From Meconema thalassinum (taxonomy: Eukaryota > Arthropoda > Insecta > Orthoptera > Tettigoniidae): 64,000 nt of DNA. Positions 47,498 through 57,906 of this stretch are shown here, one piece after another. The notes under the pieces are model-generated. The model worked only from the letters and a program-made list of their open reading frames with translations, was not told the DNA's origin and ran no database searches. Numbering within the stretch: position 1 is the stretch's first letter; the number at the start of each line of letters is the position of its first letter. Position numbers and translations under genes: made by a program. The stretch spans positions 1,499,306,545-1,499,370,544 of the forward strand of contig OX336388.2 in assembly GCA_946902985.2 (NCBI GenBank), in the 5' to 3' direction.

Positions 47498-48164
47498 CAG
47501 TGAAACCCCTCAAATCCGAACTAATTGGGGCTGTAGCCTGTTCGGATTATCCGAAAAATTTGCATTGCCTAACATAATAACAAGCCCTCGTTACGGTATC
47601 GGACTGTACATTGAGCGAGATAGGCTAGTGACAGTGAGGATGAAGAAACTTCGACAGACAATGTGACTTATACTGAAGCTGCATCTGCTCTTGACATCGC
47701 ATTATGCTTCGTAGAACATCACGCTGCAGCCACGCCAAACGATGCCATATTCATGCGACGCTGGCGCTCAATTGTCACCGCGGGAAGATTTTCATCACTT
47801 CGACAATTGAAGATAACTGATTTCTAGTGAAAGATTACGTGATATTTTGTGTGTTTCTATTGTTATTTCATTGTTTTTGCGAAGTGATTAACCTAAGAAA
47901 TTACAATAACCAACTATTCCGTTTTTCAATCCTGGATGAGATAAGTTTGTAGCGTTTTTGTCAGGTATGTTAACTGTACTTCTTTGTTAATTTCTCAAAT
48001 AATTATGTAAATTCAGGTTATAATGTCGAATATATAATTGTTTTATGACTAAATAATTTTCTCTTTTTTGCGTGTGTTTTTCTAACTTAAAATTGTCGGA
48101 AAGAAGTCGTTCGGATTACCCGGGATTTCGGATTTCCGTGGTTCGGATTTGAGGGGTTTCACTG
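47498..48164 (+). mobile_element. pogo/Tigger internal-deletion element
   Basis: 667 bp with 24-bp perfect terminal inverted repeats beginning CAGTGAAACCCCTCAAATCC, flanked by TA on both sides (47496-47497, 48165-48166). It retains the C-terminal 65 codons of a Tigger-type transposase but lacks the DNA-binding and DDE domains, so it is a non-autonomous deletion derivative. Confidence 0.93.
47630..47827 (+). pseudogene. Tigger transposase C-terminus
   Basis: A 65-residue frame with no start codon. It contains DSEDEETSTDNVTYTEAASA, LDIALCFVEHHAAATPNDAI, FMRRWRSIVTAGRFSSLRQL and KITDF-stop. The EA--ALD-AL-F-E---ATP-D--F-RRWR pattern and the TDF end are typical of the C-terminal region of Tigger/pogo transposases. 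Confidence 0.85.
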
Positions 48165-48228
48165 TATCCCTGTAGGAGGCAATGCCAATCCATTTATTAT
48201 CTTTTTTCAAGATACATATAAACACAAT

Positions 48229-48518
48229 AAGAACCGGGTAGTGCGCCTGCTTCTCTTCAGGTGGCCCCGGGTTCGATTCCCGGCTCCGTCAATGATTTTA
48301 GACACTGACTTGAGGGCTGCAACGGAGTGTATTCAGCTTTATGAGGACAATTGAGTAGCTGTCTGATAGCGAGGCAGCGCCCCGGTCACGAAGATCAAGA
48401 TTAACGGCCGAGAGGACACGATGCACTGACCACGCATCACCACTTGCAGGCCAAATGGCTGGGAAGCAGACGCATGATAGGCCTAGGCCCTTCGTGGTCT
48501 GTAGTGCCAGGGGTAAAA
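48229..48518 (+). mobile_element. tRNA-derived SINE, family 1, copy 2
   Basis: Diverged copy of the 5824-6144 SINE, lacking its first bases. B box GGTTCGATTCC near 48270; the body GGACAATTGAGTAGCTGTCT and the GCAGGCCAAATGGCTGGGAA segment match copy 1. Ends GTGCCAGGGGTAAAAAT. No clear target duplication. Confidence 0.88.
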
Positions 48519-49076
48519 ATATTAGGGAAAGCGCCTTCTAATACCACTTTTAATTTTTAAACACTACAGTAGCGGCTAATAAATAAAGGTAGCGATATAG
48601 CTATGTTCAATTTCATAAGCACTGGGCTCACAAATCCCGTATGGTTAAGTACAAATATCGGTCTGGTCGTTATTTCACTAGCATCGAAGCTCTGTGGCGG
48701 CTGTTGCCGTTTCCGTAACATCCCGCCGTCACATACCTCAGTGTGCACTTACAAAATTGTGAACCAGTCTCATTTTACTGAAAAGAATTCCTACGAGCGA
48801 GTATCCACTCTGGCAACACTCACTACCTTTTCCAAAATTTACACAAGACATGATTTTTAAAGCACTCTTCAGTATGTTGAGGTACAGAGATACACCACAT
48901 GGAAAGATACAATTAAATGTTGGCAAATCTGAGTTCAAGGAACTGCTGTTCAGAATAGGCTTTCGGTACAGGTTATGCAGCCCATGTTCATAACATGGAA
49001 TGTTTTCCTTTGAAAATGCATCTACACCCTGTGCGAGTGCAAAGCATTTCAAAGATCTCTAAAAACACAATAATCA
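48519..49076. other. no gene recognised
   Basis: Small open frames on both strands without family resemblance. Confidence 0.5.
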
Positions 49077-49905
49077 GGAAATTGGAGAAAAGTTTAAAGT
49101 GGGAGCGAAGATTCAAGGAGAAATAATTTCATCTTTGAGATTTGCTGATGATATCGCCATCTTGGCCGATACGCCAGAGGATTTGAACGAGTTTTTGAAT
49201 GGTATAGACTCCGTCAATAGGAAATAATTCATTATGAAAATAAATAAATGTAAAACAAAATTATTGAAATACAGCCGAAATAAATCCGAAACCTCTATGG
49301 ACATCAAATTGGCAGGTGAATCGCTACGGGAAGTAGGAGACTTCTGTTACTTAGGAAGCCAAATAACCAGTGATGGACGAAGCAAAGAGGATATAAAAAG
49401 TAGGTTGGCTCAGGCAAGGAAAGCATTTCTACAAAAAAAGAATCTGTTGACATCGAATATAGATTTAGATATTAGGAAGTCATTTTTGAAAGTCTTTGTC
49501 TGGAGCGTGGTGCTCTATGGAAGTGAAACGTGGACTATTGGTGCAGCAGAAAAGAGGAGAATTGAAGCGTTTGAAATGTGGTGTTACAGGAGACTGATGA
49601 AGATCAGATGGGTAGATAGGGTAACAAATGAAGAGTTATTAAGACGAGTGGGAGAGGAGAGATGTTTCTGGCGACTGCTAATGAAGAGAAGAGATAGGTT
49701 GGTAGGACACATATTAAGACACCCAGGAATAGCAAGCTTAGTTATGGATGGGAAGGTCGACGACAAGATCTGTAGGGGTAGACCAGGGTTAAACAGATTG
49801 CCTCGGATGTAGGGTGTGGTAGCTATGTAGAGATGAAATGAATAGCTCAGGAGAGGGAGGCATGGAAGGCTGTATCAAACCAGTCAAAAAACTGAAGACT
49901 CAAAC
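49077..49905 (+). pseudogene. LINE copy B, 5'-truncated RTE-like copy
   Basis: Starts within the RT (EIGEKFKVGAKIQ) with the catalytic box LRFADDIAILAD, a stop at 49225, then KINKCKTKLLKYSRNKSETS and MDIKLAGESLREVGDF, LYGSETWTIGAAEKRRIEA and FEMWCYRRLMKIRWVDR. It ends with AAAACTGAAGACTCAAACAA. It preserves the segment that is frameshifted in copy A. Similarity to copy A breaks just before 49077, as expected of 5' truncation. Confidence 0.9.
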
Positions 49906-50275
49906 AACAACTATCGGGAATTTTAATCACTTAGATAGGCATTTGAGGCAAAAGGGTTGTTGGAGAATTTCAATTCCTGGGATGTAACACTGGAAGAGAC
50001 TGCATAATGTACATCAGCGGCGAAGGTGAGAGATATTTTACTATAGGTATATTAATAGCAACAAGTTGACGTTCAAATCATCAATAAGTGTGGCAAAATT
50101 ACACCCAGAATAGCTTAAGGAAAAATACTTTTAATTCCCCATATTTCGATAGATTTGCCATTCCAGTGTGCAAGAGTGCAGTTCCCTCCTCAAACAATAT
50201 TCACAATTTCTATTGTGACAGATCATGGATCTGCACAGCACTCCTCATTATTCTTTATTGTTTTATATATATATA

Positions 50276-52592
50276 CTTGCAGAAGTACCCGTTCTTCGAA
50301 CGGTGTTATATATTAACACCAGACATTATCAATTGAGCTACTGTTGCAATGGTTAGCTGTTTGTCATTCCTTCATAAGTTTATCAAAACGAAGTTAGTTT
50401 TCTGGGAATATCACACACACTGTTAATTTAAGGGCCTTATAGACTCGCGAATTTTGTGTCTCACAATGAGAAGCGCAACATATGCTTTGATCGTCCTTCT
50501 AGGATAATTTTTATATTTCGCCTATTTTAGCATGTATTTTGAGAAGTTTTTCCCTATATCCACCCTTCTACTGTATGAAAAGTACGGTGAGGAGTTTTAT
50601 AAATGATAGGTGTAATGACTCATGTTTACCATACCTAATTTTACGATGCACCAAGCATCCGAACACGATTTAAAGACGTACATAAAGATACACAGAAGGA
50701 CAGACAGACAATTCTATTGTCTACAACATATCACCCAGATATCCAAATATGGGTATATCTACCATACAGTATCAAACAAAATCATCCTTACGATGAACCA
50801 GTATGTCGACAAAAAAAAAGATTAGTTAAAATGTGCTCTCAAACTAAATTCACCTAACGTGTACTTCCTGACGTGAAATAGATTTGAAAGCCTTGTAGAC
50901 GAAACGCAATACACCTCACATAAAAAATTACCCTCTACGTTGTGTTAGGTCCCCATACACAGGAAGACCTCTTTCATAAATTATAAAGGCTTGTGGTGCT
51001 TGAAAATTCAGGTTCTTTAGCCTCAAATAGCCCAAATTCCTAAAAGCCGCAAAAAATGCTGATTCAATTCAGGAATTTTTGAAAATAATGTTGCTGTTTG
51101 GAGATATAATAGACTTTCTGTACTATATGTCGCACGTGAAATTGCATGAAAAAATTCTAGGTTACCCCTTGACCCCCTTAATTGCATTGACGAATTATAC
51201 AGTCTACGTTGGTTCCGTGATAACCTTATAACCATTTGCAAACTTTCACAGAAATGTAATAAATGGAGTAGCCTAATAATAATATCGTATGGCCTCGGGT
51301 GCCGGGTGCAAGCTTCGTAATTTGACACCCAGAGGGTAGCTTGCATGTCGAAATTTCGTTGTTCCTTGAATCACTATGAAAGTCAAGGAGGGTAGATATC
51401 TAAGCTCCTTGAACACTATAGCACTTTCTAGTAGAGAAATGAGGAACTTTGTGTTGGCGGAAACTGCTGAGATTAATTTTGCCATTATGAACACGGCCTA
51501 CTGAATTCAAATGGGTTCTTTGACATGCCAACATCGTATGGCATGCGAGTCGTATTTTTGCCGCCTTTCAAAAATCACTTACCATGGCCAGGAGTGAACC
51601 TGCAATCTTGGGGTTAGTAGACCGACACGCTATCCACTCACCCACCATGGCAAGGTATAAATGGAGTGACAGTGCTTCTTACAGAAATAGATGGAAAGTT
51701 GGATGCTACCCCTTGAGATAATGTTATCATGGTTACCGATTTCCATTCCTTCATTAGTTTGTTAAATTAAATTAGTTTTCTGGGAATATTTCAGATACTG
51801 TTGGTTTTAGAGCCTTATAATGTAGTTTTCGAGGCCCCCAAGTTTTGTTTCTGGCTTTGTCTCCTCGTTGTACGCCATAATATAATACTAATAATAATAA
51901 TATAATAGATCTGCCGTACCACACCCGCAGGTGTAAATCGCGTGAAAAAATTCTGGTGTACCCATTGATCCCCTTAAGCGCATTATACGTATTGATGAAT
52001 TTTACAGCTTAATTTCTTTCCGTGATAACCTTCTAGCCGTTTGCAAACTTTCACACCAATGTAATTAATGGAATTGCATTGCGTCTTACAGCAATAGATG
52101 GACCTCTGAGAATCTGTTGCCATGGTTACCGGCTTGAATTCGTTCATTAGTTTATTAAATGAAATTAGTTTTCTGGGAATATCTCAAAAACGGGTGGTTT
52201 TAGGGCCTTAAAATGTGGATTTCGGGGACCCTTTAGGGCCCCCTAAGTTTTGTCTCTCACATTGAGGGGCTGAAAATGATCTTTGTCTCATCCTTCTACT
52301 CCTATTTCAGCATGTATTTTAAGGGGGTAGGCCCTCTTTTATGAGAGGTACGGAGAAGGGTTACATCAATGATTAGTGTCGTGCCTCTGATGGATATCTG
52401 TACCAAATTTTACATTGATACACCCAGCCGTTCTCGAGTTATAAGGGAACAAAGTTGTCCACAGACAGACAGACCAAAAAATTATTTTCGCGCGCATCCA
52501 TAATAAAACAGTCTGAAACACATAAATAACTCAAATTTCCATAGAAATTGCGAAAAAAAACATACAAACTTTAATTTTTATGTATGTAGAGA
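50276..52592 (-). mobile_element. Helitron-like non-coding repeat, minus strand
   Basis: Minus-strand start TCTCTACATACATAAAAATT (complement of about 52573-52592). The end near 50276 carries the hairpin CCGTTCTTCGAACGG followed by GTACTTCTGCAAG|T. The inside has repeated paragraphs (AAATTAGTTTTCTGGGAATA near 50395, 51770 and 52160) and no gene. A SINE at 51270-51656 is nested in it. Class assignment is by end structure only. Confidence 0.38.
51270..51656 (-). mobile_element. tRNA-derived SINE, family 2, copy 2
   Basis: 387 bp flanked by the perfect 11-bp duplication ATAAATGGAGT (51259-51269 and 51657-51667). On the minus strand it starts CTTGCCATGGTGGGTGAGTG, with an A-box-like GGTGAGTGGATAG and B box GGTTCACTCC, and ends in ATACGATATTATTATTAGGC. 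Closely matches copy 1 at 47053-47426. Confidence 0.92.
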
Positions 52593-52596
52593 TATA

Positions 52597-53006
52597 CTGC
52601 ACCGCTCGGTGTTGACCGTGTTTTATTGCACAAATTTAGGTTTTATCGCTAACCGTTGGAGATACACGAAAAGTGATAAGGACCTTTTGGATAGCAAATT
52701 AAATGTTAAATCTTGTGTATGCATCAAAAGTTTGATATTTCTTAGCGTTCTCTTTTTATTTGATATGGAAATATGAAATTTTGAAACCAAAGGGTGTAGT
52801 GACGTCATTAAAATGGTCGCCATTTTTTACTAGTGCAAAATATCGAAAATAAAAGTATCCTATATGTAAACTTGGTAAATCAGCTACATCCATGCAAAAT
52901 TTCATTTAAATCGGACCAGTGGTTCTTGCGTTATTGAGTAACACACACACAGACAGACAGATAGAAAGACAGACACACACCATCTCATTTTTATATATTA
53001 GTATGA
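52597..53006 (-). mobile_element. small Helitron-like repeat, minus strand
   Basis: Minus-strand start A|TCATACTAATATATAAAAAT at 53006, a CTGTC-rich microsatellite, then AACCACTGGTCCGATTTAAA. It ends near 52597 with the hairpin CACCGAGCGGTG and GCAG|T. It abuts the preceding element head to tail. Confidence 0.35.
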
Positions 53007-53522
53007 TATATATATATAGTTATAGTTTATATTTATTCAATCGGAAAGTGCCCAGATATATAGAGTAGAAGCTAGTACCTAGGCTGTTGCCTGATGGCCT
53101 TGTGTCATATGAAGTGAAACCGACTAAGAAGCGACACGGCATAACGTAGAACTAATGATTTGTTTGAAACGAATAAGGATCTAGGTGGCGGTGAAATGAG
53201 ATATAGATACTCTGGTAAAAGTTTGTTAGTTGATTGTTTGGCATCGAAGGGATGCATTCTGTTATATAATACGACGAGCTGCTACAAGTATTTGTGAATG
53301 TAATTGTATTCTAGAAAGGATTCACAATCTTATATATAACGGAGAAGCATCCGTAAAGGGATTCTTCATAAAAGGAACTAGAGATATCGTATGTGGATGA
53401 AAATAAAGAACACCTATATGAACGATATGCCCCAAATATCAAGTAAGACAATGTTAGCTAAATGGAAATGTAATGTACGGCGCTTTCCGGTCAGCAAAAC
53501 ATAGTTCGATTCATGAAATATT
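53007..53522. other. no gene recognised
   Basis: AT-rich stretch ending in the left copy of the PLE fragment's target duplication. Confidence 0.5.
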
Positions 53523-54164
53523 GTGGTATTTGAACATTGTGGTGTTTGAAGCCATATTTTCAGTGTTGCCTTAGTAAACAAGAGTTTAGTGCTTTTCAGT
53601 CGGTCAACACGAATGTACCCAAAAGAGATGGGTTATGCCCTAATCCTGAAATAAATTACATGAGATTAATAAAACACTAGGATGACCAGTTTCGATCGTC
53701 AAGCGATCATCATCAGATCCATTACACTTAGGCTATAAAATCTATGTTTGAAATACAGGTGAAAATATTTACAATATGTACAATTATTTAGTTGCAGTAT
53801 TGGTACTGCAACTGTCAGTGTATGCTAAATGAAGTATATATGATGTTGGGTGAAATGCTAAATGGTGATAGCTATCCGGAGTTTGTACTTTAGAGAGATT
53901 ATATGGTTGTAAACTATGGTTAAACTATAAAATTGTAGGCTAACTACTTATCTGATTGTCTTCCGTGCGAAAGCTACTCGCAGTTTTCGTGCTCACTGGA
54001 ACTCACTGTGCGGTCGACTGCGGTGGTTATCTTAACGACTGGTTTTTCCCTGCCTTCTCCCCCCTCTTGCCCATACGTGCTGTGGGGAGTGATAGCGATG
54101 CTGGGCATAACCCATCTCTTTTGGGTACATTCGTGTTGACCGACTGAAAAGCACTAAACTCTTG
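53523..54164 (-). mobile_element. truncated Penelope-like copy with opposed ends
   Basis: 642 bp flanked by the perfect 12-bp duplication TCATGAAATATT (53511-53522 and 54165-54176). 53523-54100 is the reverse complement of the PLE from the first codons of its RT gene back through about half of the pLTR. 54103-54164 is the pLTR end (GGGCATAACCCATCTC to CTAAACTCTTG) in + orientation. The copy therefore has two identical terminal segments facing outward. It is more diverged than the full element. Confidence 0.9.
53680..53720 (-). ncRNA. hammerhead ribozyme in the truncated PLE
   Basis: Minus strand: GGAT (53717-53720), CTGATGA (53710-53716), helix II GATCG/CGATC with loop CTTGA, GAAA (53690-53693), CTGGTC (53684-53689), ATCC (53680-53683). 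All core and pairing positions match the other copies; the one change lies in the helix II loop. Confidence 0.75.
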
Positions 54165-55208
54165 TCATGAAATATTATAAATTTACCTTGCAATTACAAA
54201 GTGATGAGATTATTTGAATAGTTACTCTTTATACGTATGATTTCTAGGAAAGGGGGAAGAGTGAGTTGCCATACAGCAAGCGTATTGTCCTGCTGCCCGG
54301 GAGTAAAGTCTTACGTATTTTATATTTTATTCTCGTTATAGTAATGAGTGGCGCCCAACAGAATTTATTTACGGGTCTGAACAATTACACTATTAACAAA
54401 GCGCAATGATACACACTTAACAGCAGCAGGTGTACATTTAAACAAAACCATTTTTTCCCAAGGGCAACTGTATGTGGCGTGCTCGCGAGTATCCGGACAA
54501 CAAAATCGTTATGTCTCGGCAGAAGATGGCAAAACCAAAAACGTAATTCTAAAATGTGTTCACATAATGTAACATCGTACCCTGCAGACTTTCACAACTC
54601 TATAAAATTCCCACTTTGCTGATCGTGTCAATATATTGTATATATCAGAATTTTCAGAATTAGAACGGACCCACCTGTAGCCGAGATTGTTGTAATAGAA
54701 TAGACCTATTATCAGAAATAATGCATCGTCCCCGTTGTCGTGATCGCGAGCGAAGCCGCGGGTACCTGCTAGTTTGTATATAAATGTGTGACTGTATGAT
54801 TTTTGAGAGCATCTCTAAAGGCCCTAGTAGTTAACAGGGACGTAAAACCAATAGCATTATTATTGATTTTTGAGAGCATTACTATTGACTAGCTACTTTT
54901 AACACTCAAAAGTACAATAGTGTTTTTTTTTTTTTTTTTCAACTTTGTCATGGTACCCTGTATTAAAAAGATGGTATATTGGCTTTCATGGCTAAATCGA
55001 CTACTTTTTGAAATGCTCTTTTTAAGTCAAACTCTGTTTTATATATTTATTATGGCTGCTATTATTATCCTGAAAATATCAGAAAAATTGTCAGAGATAT
55101 GTGTTAGTTGGTTTTGGCAGACTTACTGACAGACATTTTTTTTTTTTTTTAAGTTATGTGCTAAATATTTTTGCTTTTTTGTATGTGAATATCTTTTTTG
55201 TGGTTTAG
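54165..55208. other. non-coding, with an LTR-like trace
   Basis: GAGTGGCGCCCAACAG near 54349 resembles a lysine-tRNA primer-binding site, but no LTR pair was found. T-runs at 54921-54939 and 55137-55151. Contains the micro-insertion at 54813. Confidence 0.45.
54813..54863 (+). mobile_element. 51-bp micro-insertion, second tail family
   Basis: 51 bp flanked by the perfect 16-bp duplication TGATTTTTGAGAGCAT (54797-54812 and 54864-54879). The insert contains CCCTAGTAGTTAACAGGGAC and then GTAAAACCAATAGCATTATT, a different tail from the TTAAAACAACAA family. A similar tail without clear flanks is at about 45757-45810. Confidence 0.88.
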
Positions 55209-55440
55209 GCAGCTCTGGTGGCACAGTTGGTTGCATGCTAAGCTTCTATGCCCAAGATCTCGGATTCAAAACCGGCCGAAGTCGTCGAATTTTTTAAGAG
55301 CGTTAAAAATCCCTCGGTATGCCTTCCTTCAGAGGGGAAGTAAAGCCAGTGTCATAGATTTATGGCATGTAAAAGAACCTTCCACTAACTACAATTGGGT
55401 GAAGCTACATTTGTATGTTAGATTTGATTAACACTCCGGA
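55209..55440 (+). mobile_element. tRNA-derived SINE, family 3
   Basis: tRNA-like head: A-box-like TGGCACAGTTGGTTGC (55219-55234) and B box GGATTCAAAACC (55262-55273). The body is CCTTCAGAGGGGAAGTAAAG, then GTCATAGATTTATGGCATGT and AAAAGAACCTTCCACTAAC. The body section recurs at 56028-56100 without the tRNA head. Confidence 0.78.
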
Positions 55441-56440
55441 AGTTTCAACGTTCGCCGCCAGGTGCCGGTTGCGGTGGCATCTACTAGGCAAGTTCGCGGC
55501 TAGGTGTCGTTGACAATAGCATTTGGTGCAAAAGCAGGAACTAATTGAAATTGATCGTCTGCAGTCTTCCCTAAATTACAGATAACACACACTAATACAG
55601 GCTACACACACCCAAAGTACACGGGGCTACATGACCACGTTGCAGCTCCTAAACTGAGGAACCAACCATTTCTTGTGGTTTATGGAAGAATTAAAACCTT
55701 TACAACAGTTTAGGCTTTCACAACCATCGTTCATAACTATGTACAACTTATCAGGGCTTAGCTCCCGACGTTCCACTGAAATCTGCATTCAGCATTATCA
55801 AGGGTCCGCTCCTTCTGTTAATCAGCAGTGGACTGAGGACCAGCTCCACTGCTCCCCGTATATATACCCGAGCCGAGTGTTCTCTGCGTGGTCCAGCTAG
55901 AGCATCCGGCCTCGCGTACAAGCTGTACAGCCTAGTTACGGTGCAAATTCCAACTGCGGCGGTCGAGCTCGTGTGGACCAGGTGTTCCCTGGGCGACTGC
56001 CCGGCTGCGGCAGGATAGTTCTTCTGGTCGGAGGGGAAGTAAAGCCGGCGGTCCCATGTCATAGATTTATGGTATGTTAAAGAACCTTCCACTAATTACA
56101 CCTGTGTCAAGCTAAATTATATAGATTAAGAATGTAAACAACGCTCCTAGGTTCCTACGTTCGTTGCCAAGGAGCTGACTGCGGTGGCGTCTATTTGCTA
56201 AGTTCTGAACTAGTCGTCATTGACGGTGGCGTTTAGCGGCTAAAGTAGGAACTATTTGAAAAATTCAAAGTCTGCAGTCCTTACTTGAACTAAAAAACAG
56301 GTAACACACACTAATACAGTCATCACAATTAACACCGGTTATCGGACAGATTCTACACACACCCAAAGTACACGGGTCTACATGACCGCATTGTCACAGC
56401 CCCTAAATTGAGGAACCAACCAATCAATGTTTGCGGGATA
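55335..56440 (+). repeat. direct duplication, about 0.7-kb period
   Basis: The SINE body plus about 300 bp of downstream sequence occur at 55335-55670 and again, diverged, at 56028-56435. Landmarks shared in order: GAGGGGAAGTAAAGCC, GTAACACACACTAATACAG-type, ACACACCCAAAGTACACGGG, GAGGAACCAACCA. The intervening 55680-56027 has a TATATATACCCGAG promoter-like sequence. Confidence 0.8.
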
Positions 56441-57069
56441 TCTTGACCTTGGTGTTCCTATGGGTTGGGATCCATGTCCTTAAATCTCTTCTTTTCATCA
56501 GACAATTGACTCAAAGATGCTTTGTATGTCATCGTCACTGACAAAATGAGACCTAAAAGAGAATTATGTATTTACTCCTGACCTTACCTAACCATCCCAA
56601 AAGTACAGTGCAGAAGAAATTTTAAAGAATTACATTTTGCATACATGACTGGGTAGCGTGGGTTTCCAAGAATTTTCTGGCAATATTTAAACACAAGCCC
56701 CTTTCATTCACTGTTGTCGTAACTCTACTTAAGCGAAGGTCAAGAGTGAGAGGGAAGGTACTAGTGGCGAGGTATTGTCAACCAGTGCAGCACGCCCTTT
56801 AGAGGGTTAAAAATTATATTATTCTGAGGATTTCAACCTGTATCTCCTGCATTGTGGATGGGTGGACCATAATTATTTATGTCCAAGGATAGTTCATTTT
56901 CAAGTTTGCTGTGGCTCCTTCAAATAAGATGCAGGAAATGAGCTCTCTTTGGGCATGGACTCTATAAACAGAAAAGGTCCTGCCTGGAATGCAGGATATT
57001 AGGGTTAGGCTCTCAAGGATGGTCTCAATTTTAACTTTCACACTTCATTCTTGAAGTACAGTACATTTG
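56441..57069. other. no gene recognised
   Basis: Mixed-composition DNA without identifiable coding, RNA or repeat structure. Confidence 0.5.
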
Positions 57070-57370
57070 TTAATCATTACCATCATCATCATCTTCATCC
57101 TGATCCAGTCACCCAGGTGTTGTTCTCTAGCTCTTGCTACCTATTCCTGCCATGAATAATTGTTCTCTAGCTCTTGCTACCTATTCCTGCCATGAATAAA
57201 TCTTTTGCATGAGTAGGCCTACTCCTTCAGATCAGTTACATGTTTTCTGGATCATCCATGACTTGGTCTATCCATTTCTCTAAGTTTCCCAATGATAGAA
57301 GTACTCCTATGCTTTGCTTCCTTCTGGCATCCTTGAACATGCCCATACCATAGCGTATAGAAGAGCAAGT
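57070..57370 (-). pseudogene. LINE C-terminal remnant
   Basis: The minus strand reads LFYTLWYGHVQGCQKEAKHR and SIIGKLREMDR, resembling the RWYGHV segment of the LINE tails elsewhere in the window. It ends in ATGATGATGATGG near 57080. A perfect 40-bp tandem duplication sits inside it at 57121-57200. Confidence 0.5.
57121..57200 (+). repeat. 40-bp perfect tandem duplication
   Basis: Two identical 40-bp copies starting TGTTCTCTAGCTCTTGCTAC at 57121 and 57161. Confidence 0.95.
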
Positions 57371-57906
57371 GATGTTACTTGTGGAGGTATGGTCCAGCCG
57401 CTAGGCGGCTCTAGCGTTGGCTGGCGCTGAGTGTGGATGGTATCAATACCAGTAGTTGACTGTTACTTTTCAGTTATCAACTTCCACTACGTTGTATTAG
57501 ACAAGATGACCCATTTATAAATTTATCCGCACTGATTATATAAAACGCTGACGTCCGTTGAGTTAGTTATGAAAAATCAGGTTATTCCTAGGTTCATATA
57601 ATAAGGAAATGAAACATTCTGACGGGGATCAAAATGTAACTGAATGTGTAAAAATCATAAGCTACAGACCATTCACTACTGCACAAATACAGTAAATATA
57701 ATGTAAACTCCCCCCCTGTAACTTACAGCTGTAAGTTGTCCGAAACTTTGGACAGCTTACGCGACGATTTTGCACACTTAGCAGATGACTGTTCTTTCCT
57801 AATTTCTTTCGTACGAAAGAAAAGGCGGCACTTCATGAAAATTGATAATCGAGTTTTCCAATAAGGTCCAGTTTATGTTCCATAATATATCCTAAATCAC
57901 ATGGCC
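57371..57906. other. no gene recognised
   Basis: Includes a GC-rich patch at 57398-57440 (CCGCTAGGCGGCTCTAGCG) and otherwise AT-rich sequence. Confidence 0.5.

Larger units (their letters stand above)
46692..54772 (+). mobile_element. possible Helitron-like element with nested insertions
   Basis: The left end A|TCCCTATATATATTATAA begins a stretch with ACACTAAAACGGCTGGACGG, a sequence I associate with Helitron-like ends in insects. The right end near 54740-54772 reads GCGAGCGAAGCCGCGGGTAC, then CTGCTAG|T, with a short GC hairpin and a CTAG end followed by T, as in Helitrons. No Rep/helicase gene was seen. Whether both ends belong to one element is uncertain, because several other elements lie between them. 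Confidence 0.3.
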
